From contig NZ_CADIJR010000007.1 of the NCBI RefSeq assembly GCF_902859645.1, forward strand, positions 62,001 through 126,000: 64,000 nucleotides of DNA, written 5' to 3'. The DNA is from Achromobacter insuavis. GTDB taxonomy: Bacteria > Pseudomonadota > Gammaproteobacteria > Burkholderiales > Burkholderiaceae_B. Positions 26,169 to 35,951 of the stretch are shown piece by piece. The position numbers and the translations under genes were made by a program. Each line of letters begins with the position of its first letter. Position 1 is the first letter of the stretch. The notes below the pieces were generated by a model that did not search any database, was not told the DNA's origin, and saw nothing but the letters and a program-made list of their open reading frames with translations.

Positions 26169-26202
26169 ATTAATCAAATGGTTGATCAATCGGTTGATTA
26201 AT
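26169..26202. promoter_or_regulatory. 34-bp symmetric AT-rich palindrome (candidate operator)
   Basis: Outer arms ATTAATCAA (26169-26177) and TTGATTAAT (26194-26202) are perfect inverted repeats. The centre TTGATCAA (26182-26189) is itself palindromic, and both dyads share the same axis. TTGAT half-sites are therefore spaced 12 bp apart, about one helical turn. No regulator gene lies next to it. Confidence 0.5.
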
Positions 26203-26375
26203 CTTGATGGGGCGGAAGGGTTGAATGCCGCCGGAGCGGCACGGCGGCCGACAGAGGCAGGATAGGCCCCGGACTAACGTGTCTGTTCCGCAGCGTCTGT
26301 ACCGCAGCGTCTGTACCGTATTTCCCTCGCTTGTTATAAAGAGGCCTCAGGCTTTTCTTGTCGAGCGAGGGTAAA

Positions 26376-26654
26376 TTGTTGTCGATTCAATCACTTGGCC
26401 GCGGCGCATTGATGTTGTTGCTTGCCGGGCTCGCAGCAGGCTGTTCTTCCTCCTCCCCCCTGAATGTCTGGTCGGCGCCGGCGTCGTCATCCGGTCCCGA
26501 TTCGTCGCGCGTCAGCCTCGAATGCCGGGTGAGCCGCAGCAGCTGCCTGTATGACGGCAAGTACGAAGTGGGCGAGCGCGATTACGCCGAGGACGAGGCC
26601 AAGCGCCTGAACCGCGCCGAATTGGACAGACTGCGCCGCGCCGCCGGCAATTGA
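26376..26654 (+). CDS. Small lipoprotein of unknown function
   Basis: A roughly 92-aa protein with a lipoprotein signal peptide ending in the lipobox LAAGC, then a Ser-rich linker and a charged C-terminal segment (YEVGERDYAEDEAKRLNRAELDRLRR). Two cysteines (ECRVSRSSC) lie after the lipidated one. No ATG precedes the signal sequence. TTG codons at 26376 and 26379, 4 and 7 bases after GAGGG, are the best starts; the frame is open to a TTG at 26358. Function not recognised; an outer-membrane lipoprotein is likely. Confidence 0.6.
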   Translation: MLSIQSLGRGALMLLLAGLAAGCSSSSPLNVWSAPASSSGPDSSRVSLECRVSRSSCLYDGKYEVGERDYAEDEAKRLNRAELDRLRRAAGN

Positions 26655-26677
26655 TGGGACATGATGGCCGGCGCGGC

Positions 26678-27259
26678 CTAGCGCGCCGCGGCGTGCAGCC
26701 GGATGCGGAACGTCGCCTGCGGATCGTTGAAGGCGCTGGCGCTGTCGGCGCCGATGTCGATGCGCGCGTTGCCGGCGTTGGCGTATGACTTGTTCGAAAA
26801 GTGCTTCACCACGTCGCGGCCGGCGGCGATGTCGGCCAGGTGGATCGCCGGACTGAAGTCGACCTGCCCATGGCGCAGATCGGCGGTCACGCCGACCAGC
26901 GCCCAATGGCATACCCCCTTGCCGTAATAGTCCTCGCCGCGGAAGCGGTCGAGCAGGATTTCGGCGCGATAGCCGCCATCGGCGGCGGGCTCGAATATGA
27001 CGGGCACGCGTTGCTCCGGAACGACCGTGGCGCCAGTGACGGCGGTCAGCGGCACGCAGTCCGGATTCTCGACCCGGTAGTCGGCATGGCCGTCGATGCG
27101 CTCGAAGGGACCCGGCGCGCCTTCGATGCGCACGCTCAGGTCCACCCGCTGGCGCGCTTGCGGATCGGGCTGCGCCACGACGTTCGCGGCCAGCGCGCAG
27201 GCCGGAACGGACAGGGCCGCCATCAACGGCAGGGCAATCGGGACGAGGCGGCGCGTCAT
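26678..27259 (-). CDS. Secreted hypothetical protein
   Basis: A 193-aa protein with a signal peptide (MTRRLVPIALPLMAAL, cleavage after ACALA). The mature part carries two cysteines, in NPDCVPLT and GVCHWAL. I do not recognise the family. The start at 27259 was chosen because the signal peptide begins there; the frame runs upstream into the neighbouring gene. It follows the Cys-rich secreted gene by 5 bp, so both belong to one transcript. Confidence 0.65.
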   Translation of the reverse strand: MTRRLVPIALPLMAALSVPACALAANVVAQPDPQARQRVDLSVRIEGAPGPFERIDGHADYRVENPDCVPLTAVTGATVVPEQRVPVIFEPAADGGYRAEILLDRFRGEDYYGKGVCHWALVGVTADLRHGQVDFSPAIHLADIAAGRDVVKHFSNKSYANAGNARIDIGADSASAFNDPQATFRIRLHAAAR

Positions 27260-27264
27260 GGCGT

Positions 27265-27846
27265 TCAGCGGGCCGGCTTGGCGGGGGCCAGCGTTTCGTA
27301 CTGGTCGATCTGGCCGACGTCGACCCAGCCGGCCGCGCAGTCGCCCTGGTAGTCGCCCGCCTTGGTGCGTTCGCAGGCCTGGCCGCGCTTGGCCTGTTTC
27401 CAGTCCACCGGCAGGTCGGCGTCCTTGCACAGGTCATTGCCGCGGCAGGCGGGCACGCTGGCGGTGGGCACGGCGATCACGTAGTGGCGCTGTTCCTCGC
27501 CCTTGCGCACCATGGCGGGAATGCAGACGAACTGGCGATCCATCACGTGGGCGACAACCTTGCCCTGGCCGTCGACGCGGTCGTTCAAATCAACGCCGCC
27601 GTCGGCGGCGATCGAGCCGAACGCGGCGCCTTCGCCGCAGTTGTCCAGGTACATCACGGTGTAGCCGTCGGCGCTGCATTGCGCGCCGTTGCCGCCGGCG
27701 GCGTGGCACTCGATTTTCGAGGCGGGCGTCATGGCGGTCAGTTTGGCCTGCGCGGTGGCGACCGAGGCGGCGGGAGCGGCCAGGGCGGCGCCGGCGCAGA
27801 GGCTGGCGGCCAGGGCGGCGAACAGGCGAGGCAGGGAGATCGTCAT
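27265..27846 (-). CDS. Secreted cysteine-rich hypothetical protein
   Basis: A 193-aa protein with a signal peptide (MTISLPRLFAALAAS, cleavage near ALAAPA). The mature domain has eight cysteines (in IECHA, AQCSA, DNCGE, FVCIP, PACRG, DLCKD, QACER and GDCAA), suggesting four disulfides and a periplasmic or extracellular location. GGAAG precedes the ATG at 27846. Family not recognised. It is in the middle of a run of five minus-strand genes for small exported or membrane proteins. Confidence 0.65.
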   Translation of the reverse strand: MTISLPRLFAALAASLCAGAALAAPAASVATAQAKLTAMTPASKIECHAAGGNGAQCSADGYTVMYLDNCGEGAAFGSIAADGGVDLNDRVDGQGKVVAHVMDRQFVCIPAMVRKGEEQRHYVIAVPTASVPACRGNDLCKDADLPVDWKQAKRGQACERTKAGDYQGDCAAGWVDVGQIDQYETLAPAKPAR

Positions 27847-27893
27847 GGGTGCTTCCATTGGGTGATTGGAGAACAGGGTGGGGCAGGCATGGA

Positions 27894-28406
27894 TCAGGTG
27901 GCGGCGGTGGCGGGGGCTTGCGGCTTGCCGTAAAACACCCGCGCGCAGGCCGCGCCGCTTATCAGTCCGGGCAGGCCGCCCAGGAACAGCGGAAAGCTCA
28001 GCTCGGGCAGGGTGTAGTCGCGCACCGCAAAGCCCAGCAGGAAAACGAAGGCGTAGAGACCGCCCAGCAACCCTGGCCAGCAATACGAGCGCCATGACAC
28101 GGCGGCGGGGCGGCAGGCGCCCGCCACCAGGCCGCACAGCAGCGCGGGCACGCCGCCGTACAGGTATGACCAGGGCACCAGGAAGATCGACGTGAACAGC
28201 GCCTCGACGCTTATCGTGGAGATGGCCATGAACAGCGCGAAGACCAGGGTGCCTATCGGCGGCCCCAGCGCGGCGAACAGGGCGGCGCCGGCGGCGGCCG
28301 AGCGGGCCATGTCGCCGGGCGTCTTGCCGGCGGGTCGGCGCACGATGCGCCACGTCAGCACGCCCAGCGATGCGGCGGCCAGTACACACACGGATAACAG
28401 CAGCAC
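27894..28406 (-). CDS. Integral membrane hypothetical protein
   Basis: A 170-aa, very hydrophobic protein with about five predicted membrane segments (near residues 1-20, 38-60, 66-95, 110-128 and 138-158). The start is a GTG at 28406; no good ribosome binding site is visible, but the first hydrophobic segment begins there. No family recognised. It is 11 bp downstream of the 119-aa gene. Confidence 0.55.
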   Translation of the reverse strand: MLLLSVCVLAAASLGVLTWRIVRRPAGKTPGDMARSAAAGAALFAALGPPIGTLVFALFMAISTISVEALFTSIFLVPWSYLYGGVPALLCGLVAGACRPAAVSWRSYCWPGLLGGLYAFVFLLGFAVRDYTLPELSFPLFLGGLPGLISGAACARVFYGKPQAPATAAT

Positions 28407-28417
28407 AGCGTGGTTTC

Positions 28418-28777
28418 TTATGCGTCGGTGGGTTTGTTGGGAAACAGGTTCAGCGACAGGATGGCGTCGGGATACGTCGCCAGCAGCATGCCGGACAGGT
28501 GGCCATGCAGGGCGCCGAACAGCGGCCAGGTCAGCGCTTCGCTGCCGGGCAGCAGGTCCAGCAGCATCAGTTGGCCGGTGCGCACGGTGCCGACGAAGTA
28601 GGCGCGTTCGTCATGCTGGCCGGTGGGCGTGGCGCGGTAGATCTTGGTGGCGCGGCCGCTGTCGTCCTTGCGCCAGCTGTTGCCGCTGGTGGTGGTGCGG
28701 GCGTTGATGGGGGCGATGTCCGCCTGGATGGTTTCCCAAAGGGTGCGGGCGTTGGCGGCGTATACGACGATGGTCAT
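28418..28777 (-). CDS. Hypothetical protein, 119 aa
   Basis: A soluble 119-aa protein with no signal peptide or clear membrane segment. Its middle is rich in Thr, Ser and Arg (INARTTTSGNSWRKDDSGRATK) and the C-terminal part is more hydrophobic. It has no cysteine. Function unknown. The ATG at 28777 is preceded by only a weak ribosome binding site. Confidence 0.5.
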   Translation of the reverse strand: MTIVVYAANARTLWETIQADIAPINARTTTSGNSWRKDDSGRATKIYRATPTGQHDERAYFVGTVRTGQLMLLDLLPGSEALTWPLFGALHGHLSGMLLATYPDAILSLNLFPNKPTDA

Positions 28778-28877
28778 GGTGGGCGCTGTCCTGTGCGAAA
28801 AACGGGGAACGCGAGGCCGAGCACCGCAAAGTTACCAATCCCGCCGCGACACGGCAAGCGCCGGCGCGTCGTGCCGT

Positions 28878-29267
28878 TCAGTCGCCCGCCAGTTCCCGCA
28901 GTTCGGCGGCGCGGCTGATATTGAGCAGCATCGGGCAGTACTCGTACATGGGCGAGCCGACATGCGCCCCGGCCAGGTCGCACTGGCCGTTGCGATAGAC
29001 CAGCCAGGCCTTCTGGGTCTGTTCCAGCTTGGCCGCGTCTTGCGGGAAATCGCTGGCCAGGCGCGCCTGGATCCGCGCGTAGAGCGCGTTGATTTCCCGC
29101 TTGGCGGCCGCCGAGACGCCTTCCGCGCAGGCGCCCACGGTGCCGTTGTTGGTGACGCCCGCGTCGCGCAGGCAGCGGTCGTACTGGCCCATGTAGTCCG
29201 GCGTGGAGGCGCCCAGTGCCAGGGCGGGAGAGAGCAGCAGGGAGAGCGCGAGGGCGTGTCGGATCAT
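28878..29267 (-). CDS. LprI-like (DUF1311) secreted protein
   Basis: A 129-aa protein with a signal peptide (MIRHALALSLLLSPALALGA). The mature part matches the lysozyme-inhibitor-LprI-like/DUF1311 pattern: an early MGQYDRCLRDAG cysteine, a helical middle and a LEQTQKAWLVYRNGQC motif, with a further Cys near the end (EYCPML). In the family these are periplasmic and some bind lysozyme; here the role is inference. The start at 29267 fits the signal peptide; the frame is open further upstream. Confidence 0.7.
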   Translation of the reverse strand: MIRHALALSLLLSPALALGASTPDYMGQYDRCLRDAGVTNNGTVGACAEGVSAAAKREINALYARIQARLASDFPQDAAKLEQTQKAWLVYRNGQCDLAGAHVGSPMYEYCPMLLNISRAAELRELAGD

Positions 29268-29544
29268 GGCGGCGTGGATTGGAAAAATGGGCAACGCGCA
29301 CCGGGATATCTGCGCGTGGGCCAAGCATACCGCCAGTCGCCCATCGGCGTTTTCCTGGCCGACGCCGCGCCATGTCCAGGGGGGCGGGCGGTGTCCGCGG
29401 CAAGCTGTTCGGCCTAGCCGCATTGCATCATGGCCCGGGCGGTGATCGTCAAGTACTGTCAAGAATCAAAACGAATTTGCATTGTTTGAAAGTCGCAATT
29501 CGCGTCGCGGGCTACCGTCGGGTTTTCTGTTGCGGAGGCAAGTC

Positions 29545-30255
29545 ATGTATCCCCTATCGAAGCGCTGCGGCGCGGAATTCTTCGGCACCTTCTGGCTGGT
29601 GCTGGGCGGTTGCGGCGCGGCGGTGCTGGCGGCCGGGTTTCCGCAGCTGGGCATCGGTTTCGCCGGCGTGGCGCTGGCGTTCGGCCTGACGGTGCTGACC
29701 ATGGCGTTCGCGGTCGGCCATATTTCGGGCGGGCACTTCAATCCCGCCGTCACGGTCGGGCTGGTGGCCGGCGGCCGGTTCCCGGCGCGCGAGATCCTGC
29801 CGTACGTGGTGGCGCAGGTGCTGGGCGCCATCGCCGCGGCGGCGGTGCTGGCGGTGATCGCCGACGGCAAGCTGGGCTTCGACCTCAAGGGCAGCCATTT
29901 CGCCGCCAACGGCTACGGCGCCTATTCGCCCGGCAAGTACTCGATGGCGGCCGCGCTGGTCACCGAAATCGTGATGACGGCGGGCTTCCTGTTCGTGATC
30001 CTGGGCGCCACCGCCAAGCGGGCGCCGGCCGGCTTCGCCGCCATTCCCATCGGCCTGGCGCTGACGCTGATTCACCTGGTCAGCATTCCGGTCACCAATA
30101 CGTCGGTGAACCCGGCGCGTTCCACCGGCCCCGCGTTGTTCGTGGGCGGCTGGGCGCTGGAGCAGCTATGGCTGTTCTGGGTGGCGCCGATCGTCGGCGC
30201 GATCATTGGGGCGCTGGCCTACCGGCTGGTGAGCGAACCGGCCTCGCAAGCGTAG
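29545..30255 (+). CDS. aqpZ: Aquaporin Z
   Basis: A 236-aa six-helix water channel of the inner membrane. Both NPA boxes are present (66-68 in GHFNPAVT and 189-191 in SVNPARS), the second followed by the selectivity-filter Arg192, with His177 on the fifth helix as in AqpZ. I start at the ATG at 29545, which has GGAGG six bases upstream; the frame is open 21 codons further but that part is basic and not membrane-like. The 277 bp upstream hold no gene. Confidence 0.95.
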   Translation: MYPLSKRCGAEFFGTFWLVLGGCGAAVLAAGFPQLGIGFAGVALAFGLTVLTMAFAVGHISGGHFNPAVTVGLVAGGRFPAREILPYVVAQVLGAIAAAAVLAVIADGKLGFDLKGSHFAANGYGAYSPGKYSMAAALVTEIVMTAGFLFVILGATAKRAPAGFAAIPIGLALTLIHLVSIPVTNTSVNPARSTGPALFVGGWALEQLWLFWVAPIVGAIIGALAYRLVSEPASQA

Positions 30256-30278
30256 GGAGCGGGGCGGACTGGCCCCGG

Positions 30279-31496
30279 TCAATCCATGGCCCGCAGCTGG
30301 GCCAGCTGCGCATCGCTGGGAAAGCCGCGGGTGCGGTAGCGGACCGGGTAGAGGTTCTCGCGTTCGAGCAGCGGCGCCAGCAAAGCCAGGGCCTGTTCCC
30401 AGCCGACCACCCGGACTTCGCCGATCTCGTCGGCCGCGTCCGGACGCACCAGCGCCAGGCGGTCGACCTCGGGCAGCGAGGTGTCCACGCCGCGGGTCCA
30501 GGTCGCCAGCGAGAACGAGGCGTCGGCGTCGCCGTTCTGCGCGAACAGGTTGTAGGTGGCGACGAACACGTCGACGCCCTGTTCCTCGTAGAGATGGTCC
30601 AGCGCCTCTTTCTGGGCGTCGTAGTCGCCCTTGGCCAGCATGCGCCCCAGGTAGGCCTGGCGTTGCCGCAACTCATCGTGCGGCGGCGCGAAGCGCTCGA
30701 CGCCGGCCTCGCCATAGCGATACATACAGGGCGACACGGGACGGCCGTGCGGGATGACCTGCTGGCACAGCTCGACCATCTTCATCAGGCCTTCGTCGTC
30801 GTTGTCGCCGCTGACCAGCAGCAGGTCGCGCGTCGGCATCATGAAGACCGGCCGGCCGCGCACGGGGACGCGCTCCAGCATGTCGGGCAGCAGCACGCGG
30901 CTGATGTCGTAGCCGTCTTCCCAGCCGCCGCCGTAGACGCCGGGCGCCACCTCCACGAAGTTGTCGGCCGAATCGCGCAGGTTGTCGATGGCGATCGCCA
31001 GCGCTTCGTCGAACGTGATGCCCCACGAGGCCTCGGGCCCGTTGGTGAGGGTGGCGATGGATTCCGGCCGGTCCAGCGCCAGCAGCACCACGCAGTCGTC
31101 GCCAAACGGGCGCAGGGCAGGCTGGAACGCCGCGTCGTTGCCGTCGTTGCGCAGGTGGTGCATGCGCACGGCCTCGACGGCGCTGCGGCCGCGGATCACC
31201 GGGCGCAGCAGGGGGCGGGCGTCGGCCAGCGAGTGCGGCATGGCCTGGCCGCTGCTGAGCAGGGTGGAGACGTAGCCCTGCAAGGCGCCCTGGCGCTGGC
31301 CGCCGCGGGCGTCGCAATAGGCGTGGTAGGCGTTGTGCAGGTTGAAGTAGGCGCTGTCGCCGTGCAGCAGGCGGAATTCATCGGCCTTGTAGGTGAGCTC
31401 GCCGTTGTAGCCCCGTTGCCGGACGGCGGCGATGAAAAGCGTGGCGAACTGGTCTTGCGTGGGCTTGCGCCGGAACAGCGAGTCTAGGAATCCCAT
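30279..31496 (-). CDS. DUF1444-like conserved protein
   Basis: A 405-aa soluble protein. The region around residues 95-300 (DCVVLLALDRPESIATL, WGITFDEALAIAIDNL, MPTRDLLLVSGDND) resembles the DUF1444/YtpQ family, whose function is unknown. The last 110 residues (FSLATWTRGVDTSLPEVD) are an additional acidic domain. It converges with aqpZ and is followed, in the same direction, by no close partner. Family assignment is from recall of the pattern and moderately sure. Confidence 0.6.
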   Translation of the reverse strand: MGFLDSLFRRKPTQDQFATLFIAAVRQRGYNGELTYKADEFRLLHGDSAYFNLHNAYHAYCDARGGQRQGALQGYVSTLLSSGQAMPHSLADARPLLRPVIRGRSAVEAVRMHHLRNDGNDAAFQPALRPFGDDCVVLLALDRPESIATLTNGPEASWGITFDEALAIAIDNLRDSADNFVEVAPGVYGGGWEDGYDISRVLLPDMLERVPVRGRPVFMMPTRDLLLVSGDNDDEGLMKMVELCQQVIPHGRPVSPCMYRYGEAGVERFAPPHDELRQRQAYLGRMLAKGDYDAQKEALDHLYEEQGVDVFVATYNLFAQNGDADASFSLATWTRGVDTSLPEVDRLALVRPDAADEIGEVRVVGWEQALALLAPLLERENLYPVRYRTRGFPSDAQLAQLRAMD

Positions 31497-31522
31497 GCTT
31501 TTCTCACCTGGTGGAGGCGTCG

Positions 31523-32479
31523 CTATGCCGGTCTGGCGTGTAATCGCGGCTGGCCGAGCTTGAACCAGGCCCGGGCGATGTGCTGGCCGCGCACTTCGTA
31601 GATCGCGACGACGTCGATCTCGCCGGGGCCGTCGGCGAAGTTGCGGGTGACGATCTCCTGGTCCACCACGACGTCGCCGTTGACGATGCGGTTGACCAGC
31701 TTGCCGTGCAGGTCGGGTTCCTGGAAGCGTTCGACGTGGCGCGCGCGGATTTCGGCGCGGCCGCTGGCCAGCAGCGTGTCGGGGAAGGCGTAATACTGGC
31801 AGTCCTCGGCCCAGGCCGGCATGAAGGCGTCGATGTCGCGGGCGTTGTAGGCGTCCAGCTGCCGCTGCACCACGTCGGCGGGGCCCGCGGGGGCCGTGTC
31901 GCGCACGGCGGCCTGCTGGCGGATGCGCGCTTCGGTGTCGGCATCGAGCAGACGGCGGATCTCGCGGAACAGGGGCTGGGCGTCGGTGTGCTTGCGGCCG
32001 TAGTCCAGGTTGAACGCATAGTCGAAATCCGGGGCATTGGCGCCCTGGTTATGTTGCAGCAGCGTCTCCAGCTTGTCCATCGCCTTGACGGCCCGGGCCT
32101 CGGGCGAGCCGGCGTTTTCATAGTCGTCCCACAGCGCCAGCAGCCGCGCGCGCGCCGCGGCGTCCAGCGGGGCGGCCAGCTGCAGCAGGTCGAGCCGTTC
32201 CTGGGCGCCCTTGTCGGCGCCCGTGGCCTGCTGCGTCGCCGGGATGTCGCCATGGATGGCCTCGCCCAGGTCGTGCACCACGCACAGCCGCAGGATCCGG
32301 GCGAAATCCAGGTCCGCCAGGCCTTCTTCGAGCATCATCGCCATCAGGCACAGGCGCCAGGTGTGTTCGGCCGTGCTTTCCTGGCGTCCGCCCGAACTGC
32401 GGGCGCTGCGCAGGACATCTTTCAGCTTTTCGGCTTGCCGCAGGAATTCGAGCCGGCCTTGCAGGGTATCGGTGTCCAT
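31523..32479 (-). CDS. HD-domain phosphohydrolase fused to an NTF2/SnoaL-like domain
   Basis: A 318-aa protein. Residues 1-195 form an HD domain of the YfbR/HDDC2 type with metal ligands His39 (AEHTWR), His69-Asp70 (VVHDLGE) and Asp135 (AMDKLE); relatives are nucleotide phosphatases. Residues about 203-310 are a SnoaL/NTF2-like cone domain (VVQRQLDAYNARDIDAFM, ending in AWFKLGQPRL). I do not recall this pairing as a standard architecture. It is 26 bp upstream of the DUF1444-like gene on the same strand. Confidence 0.8.
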   Translation of the reverse strand: MDTDTLQGRLEFLRQAEKLKDVLRSARSSGGRQESTAEHTWRLCLMAMMLEEGLADLDFARILRLCVVHDLGEAIHGDIPATQQATGADKGAQERLDLLQLAAPLDAAARARLLALWDDYENAGSPEARAVKAMDKLETLLQHNQGANAPDFDYAFNLDYGRKHTDAQPLFREIRRLLDADTEARIRQQAAVRDTAPAGPADVVQRQLDAYNARDIDAFMPAWAEDCQYYAFPDTLLASGRAEIRARHVERFQEPDLHGKLVNRIVNGDVVVDQEIVTRNFADGPGEIDVVAIYEVRGQHIARAWFKLGQPRLHARPA

Positions 32480-32560
32480 GAATCAGGTTGTCGTAAGTCT
32501 GTTCTCAATACGCTCGCGGGTATTGCTTCCTGCCAACGAGTGTATCTTGTGACTGCCACG

Positions 32561-34068
<1,508 letters not shown>

Positions 34069-34136
34069 TGCCGCCTGTCATCGCGGATCAGTGAAGTTGT
34101 TATACGATCCGGGCCACCAACTTTCGGGAGGCCTGG

Positions 34137-34445
34137 ATGTCGTTTTACGCAATCGTCGCCGTTCGTAAAGAAGCCGTCAGCGGCCACGTGGCCTACGTGC
34201 GCTGGGGGCTGGCCGAGCGCGGCGTGCCCGGCTGGGTCAGCGACCCCGTGACGGCGGCGGCTTCCGAAGTGATCGAGGCCATCAAGGCCGGCGCCGAGGT
34301 CGAAACCGTGATCAGCGTCGACGGCCTGTCCGTGGCCTCGCGGCCGGTGCGGGTGCTGACCGACGATGACGGGCGCGAGCACCTGGCGTCGGTGCCGATG
34401 CCCAGTTCCACCCTGCATACCGTGTTCGACCTGCCCGAATTCTAG
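34137..34445 (+). CDS. Conserved small hypothetical protein
   Basis: A 102-aa soluble protein, alpha/beta in appearance, with no cysteine, signal peptide or membrane segment. GGGAGG lies upstream of the ATG, so translation is likely. Family not recognised. Its stop codon lies within an inverted repeat (34442-34484) that may terminate transcription. Confidence 0.6.
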   Translation: MSFYAIVAVRKEAVSGHVAYVRWGLAERGVPGWVSDPVTAAASEVIEAIKAGAEVETVISVDGLSVASRPVRVLTDDDGREHLASVPMPSSTLHTVFDLPEF

Positions 34446-34484
34446 GGCCTGCGCGAGGCTCCTTGTAGCGTGAACAGGCCCTAG
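34442..34484 (+). terminator. Inverted repeat at the end of the 102-aa gene
   Basis: Perfect 10-bp arms CTAGGGCCTG and CAGGCCCTAG with a 23-nt loop. There is no T tract, so termination is only a possibility. Confidence 0.35.
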
Positions 34485-34639
34485 GAGCGGTAAGCCCGTA
34501 CTGCCCCGGCTGGTAATTTCTCCACCCTTCGCCCTGCCCGTTGCCGTGCGCCGCGTGGCGGGCATGGCGCTTGCTGCCGCTAGTGCCGTCATACCGCCGC
34601 GACCGGCGCGGCCACGGCGGGGCTTCAGGGGGAACCAAC

Positions 34640-34900
34640 ATGATGGACCATAACGAAATGATGGCCCGCATGATCAGCAAGCCCATCGCGCCCGGCAAGC
34701 CCGAAGGTTGGGATGGCATCCTGTCCGCCTACGCGGATTGCCTGATGCAGGTGCAGGGCAAGTTGACCGAGGACGACCTACGGCGTTTCCTGGACGTGGG
34801 CGCGCGGGTGTTCCGCAGCTGTTGCCAGGAGGAAGCGCGGCAGCGCTGGACCGCAGAGCAACTGGCGGCCTACCACCGCAAGCCGCGGGTCGACTATTGA
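34640..34900 (+). CDS. Small hypothetical protein, 86 aa
   Basis: An 86-aa soluble helical protein, Met-rich at the start (MMDHNEMMARMI), with a CCQEE pair of cysteines in the middle. A GGGGGAA sequence precedes the ATG at 34640 at good spacing. No family recognised. It converges with the next minus-strand gene. Confidence 0.55.
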   Translation: MMDHNEMMARMISKPIAPGKPEGWDGILSAYADCLMQVQGKLTEDDLRRFLDVGARVFRSCCQEEARQRWTAEQLAAYHRKPRVDY

Positions 34901-34919
34901 AAGGGGGCGGTTGGCTGCG

Positions 34920-35231
34920 CTAGAGACACTGGCGCAGCGCGAACTTGCGGCCAAAGGCGCGTATTTCGTCGCCGTCGATCGAGGCGGCGACGTCCCAGTG
35001 GTCGCCGCGCGTGATCAACACCGACTGCGACGACAGGGCGTGGCGCAACGCGAACATCCAGAACGCGGCTTCCGAGCCGACCGGCGCCAGGTCGTGCGGG
35101 CCGATGCGCAGTCGCGCCGGCCGGGGCGTGGCGCCCAGCGACCAACGCAGCGCAACGCCCAGGAAGGCGAAGCGGGCCATCACCGATGACGGTTGCACGC
35201 AAAGCACTCGGATCTTGGGTTGCATGGTCAC
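34920..35231 (-). CDS. Small hypothetical protein
   Basis: A protein of about 103 aa with no signal peptide; the PARLRIGPHDLAPVGS and LITRGDHWDVAASIDGDEI stretches are the most structured-looking parts. Two starts compete. A GTG at 35231 lies 4 bases after GGAGG, and an ATG at 35225 lies 10 bases after it. Function unknown. Confidence 0.5.
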   Translation of the reverse strand: MTMQPKIRVLCVQPSSVMARFAFLGVALRWSLGATPRPARLRIGPHDLAPVGSEAAFWMFALRHALSSQSVLITRGDHWDVAASIDGDEIRAFGRKFALRQCL

Positions 35232-35327
35232 GGGACCTCCACAAGGGTGACCCAGCGTAGCAAAGAAGATTTCATCCTTCCATACTGCATTTGGATTACC
35301 AGCGGATTGCGTCCGGGGCGGCAGGCA

Positions 35328-35819
35328 TCAGTCCGCGGGCAGGCGGGTGAAGAGATTGGTGACGATCATCTGATCGGGACGCTTGGTGCCCGGCGTGGCC
35401 GGCGGCATCAGCCTGTCCATTTCCTTGCGGTCCTGGACGCGGGTGAGCGTCAGGTGGTCGCCCTGGATCTTCACGTAGCGGATGGAGGCCTCGCCGATCT
35501 CGTATTCGCTGGTGGATCGCTCCAGCGTCTGCTCGATACGCTTGGCGTCGAGCCAGCGGTAGGTGCCGCTGGAAAGCGCGCCCGGGCCCTGCATCGACCA
35601 GGTGCCGTCGCTGCGGAATTCGGCCACGCCCGCGCCGCCGGACGGCTGGGGCGGCAGCGCCTGGCCGTCGACGGTGCGCAGCATGGTCTGGTGCCGCCAT
35701 TTGCCGACGAGGGCTTGCGCGGCGGCTTGCTGCGTCGGCGGTTGGGCGGGCGCCGCGGCGGGCAATAGCGCGGTGCCGCCGAGCAGGGCGGCCAGGGCGT
35801 AAAGGCGCAGGAGCTTCAT
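35328..35819 (-). CDS. Secreted lipocalin-like hypothetical protein
   Basis: A 163-aa protein with a signal peptide (MKLLRLYALAALLGG, cleavage after APAQ). The mature part has the alternating pattern of a small beta-barrel (GKWRHQTM, AEFRSDGTWSM, GTYRWLDAKRIEQTL, GDHLTLTRVQD), resembling lipocalin-like domains of unknown function. The ATG at 35819 fits the signal peptide. No close partner gene. Confidence 0.6.
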   Translation of the reverse strand: MKLLRLYALAALLGGTALLPAAAPAQPPTQQAAAQALVGKWRHQTMLRTVDGQALPPQPSGGAGVAEFRSDGTWSMQGPGALSSGTYRWLDAKRIEQTLERSTSEYEIGEASIRYVKIQGDHLTLTRVQDRKEMDRLMPPATPGTKRPDQMIVTNLFTRLPAD

Positions 35820-35951
35820 TTTGGTGGGGCGAGGGGTCCGGGTTGCGGGGGCGGGGGCCGGTCTCCAGGGGCGGCCCATCAAACGCAGTGTTGCATTATG
35901 CGCGACGACGGCGTTTGCCGCGAGTGCCGGCCTCGCCGCCGGTGGTTGCGA

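Larger units (their letters stand above)
26065..26375. other. Intergenic region after tRNA-Leu with terminator and palindrome
   Basis: About 310 bp without a convincing gene. It holds the terminator at 26111-26142, an AT-rich symmetric palindrome at 26169-26202, and two close copies of a CGTCTGTnCCG-like short repeat around 26280-26310. The promoter of the following lipoprotein gene should lie here but is not obvious. Confidence 0.5.
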
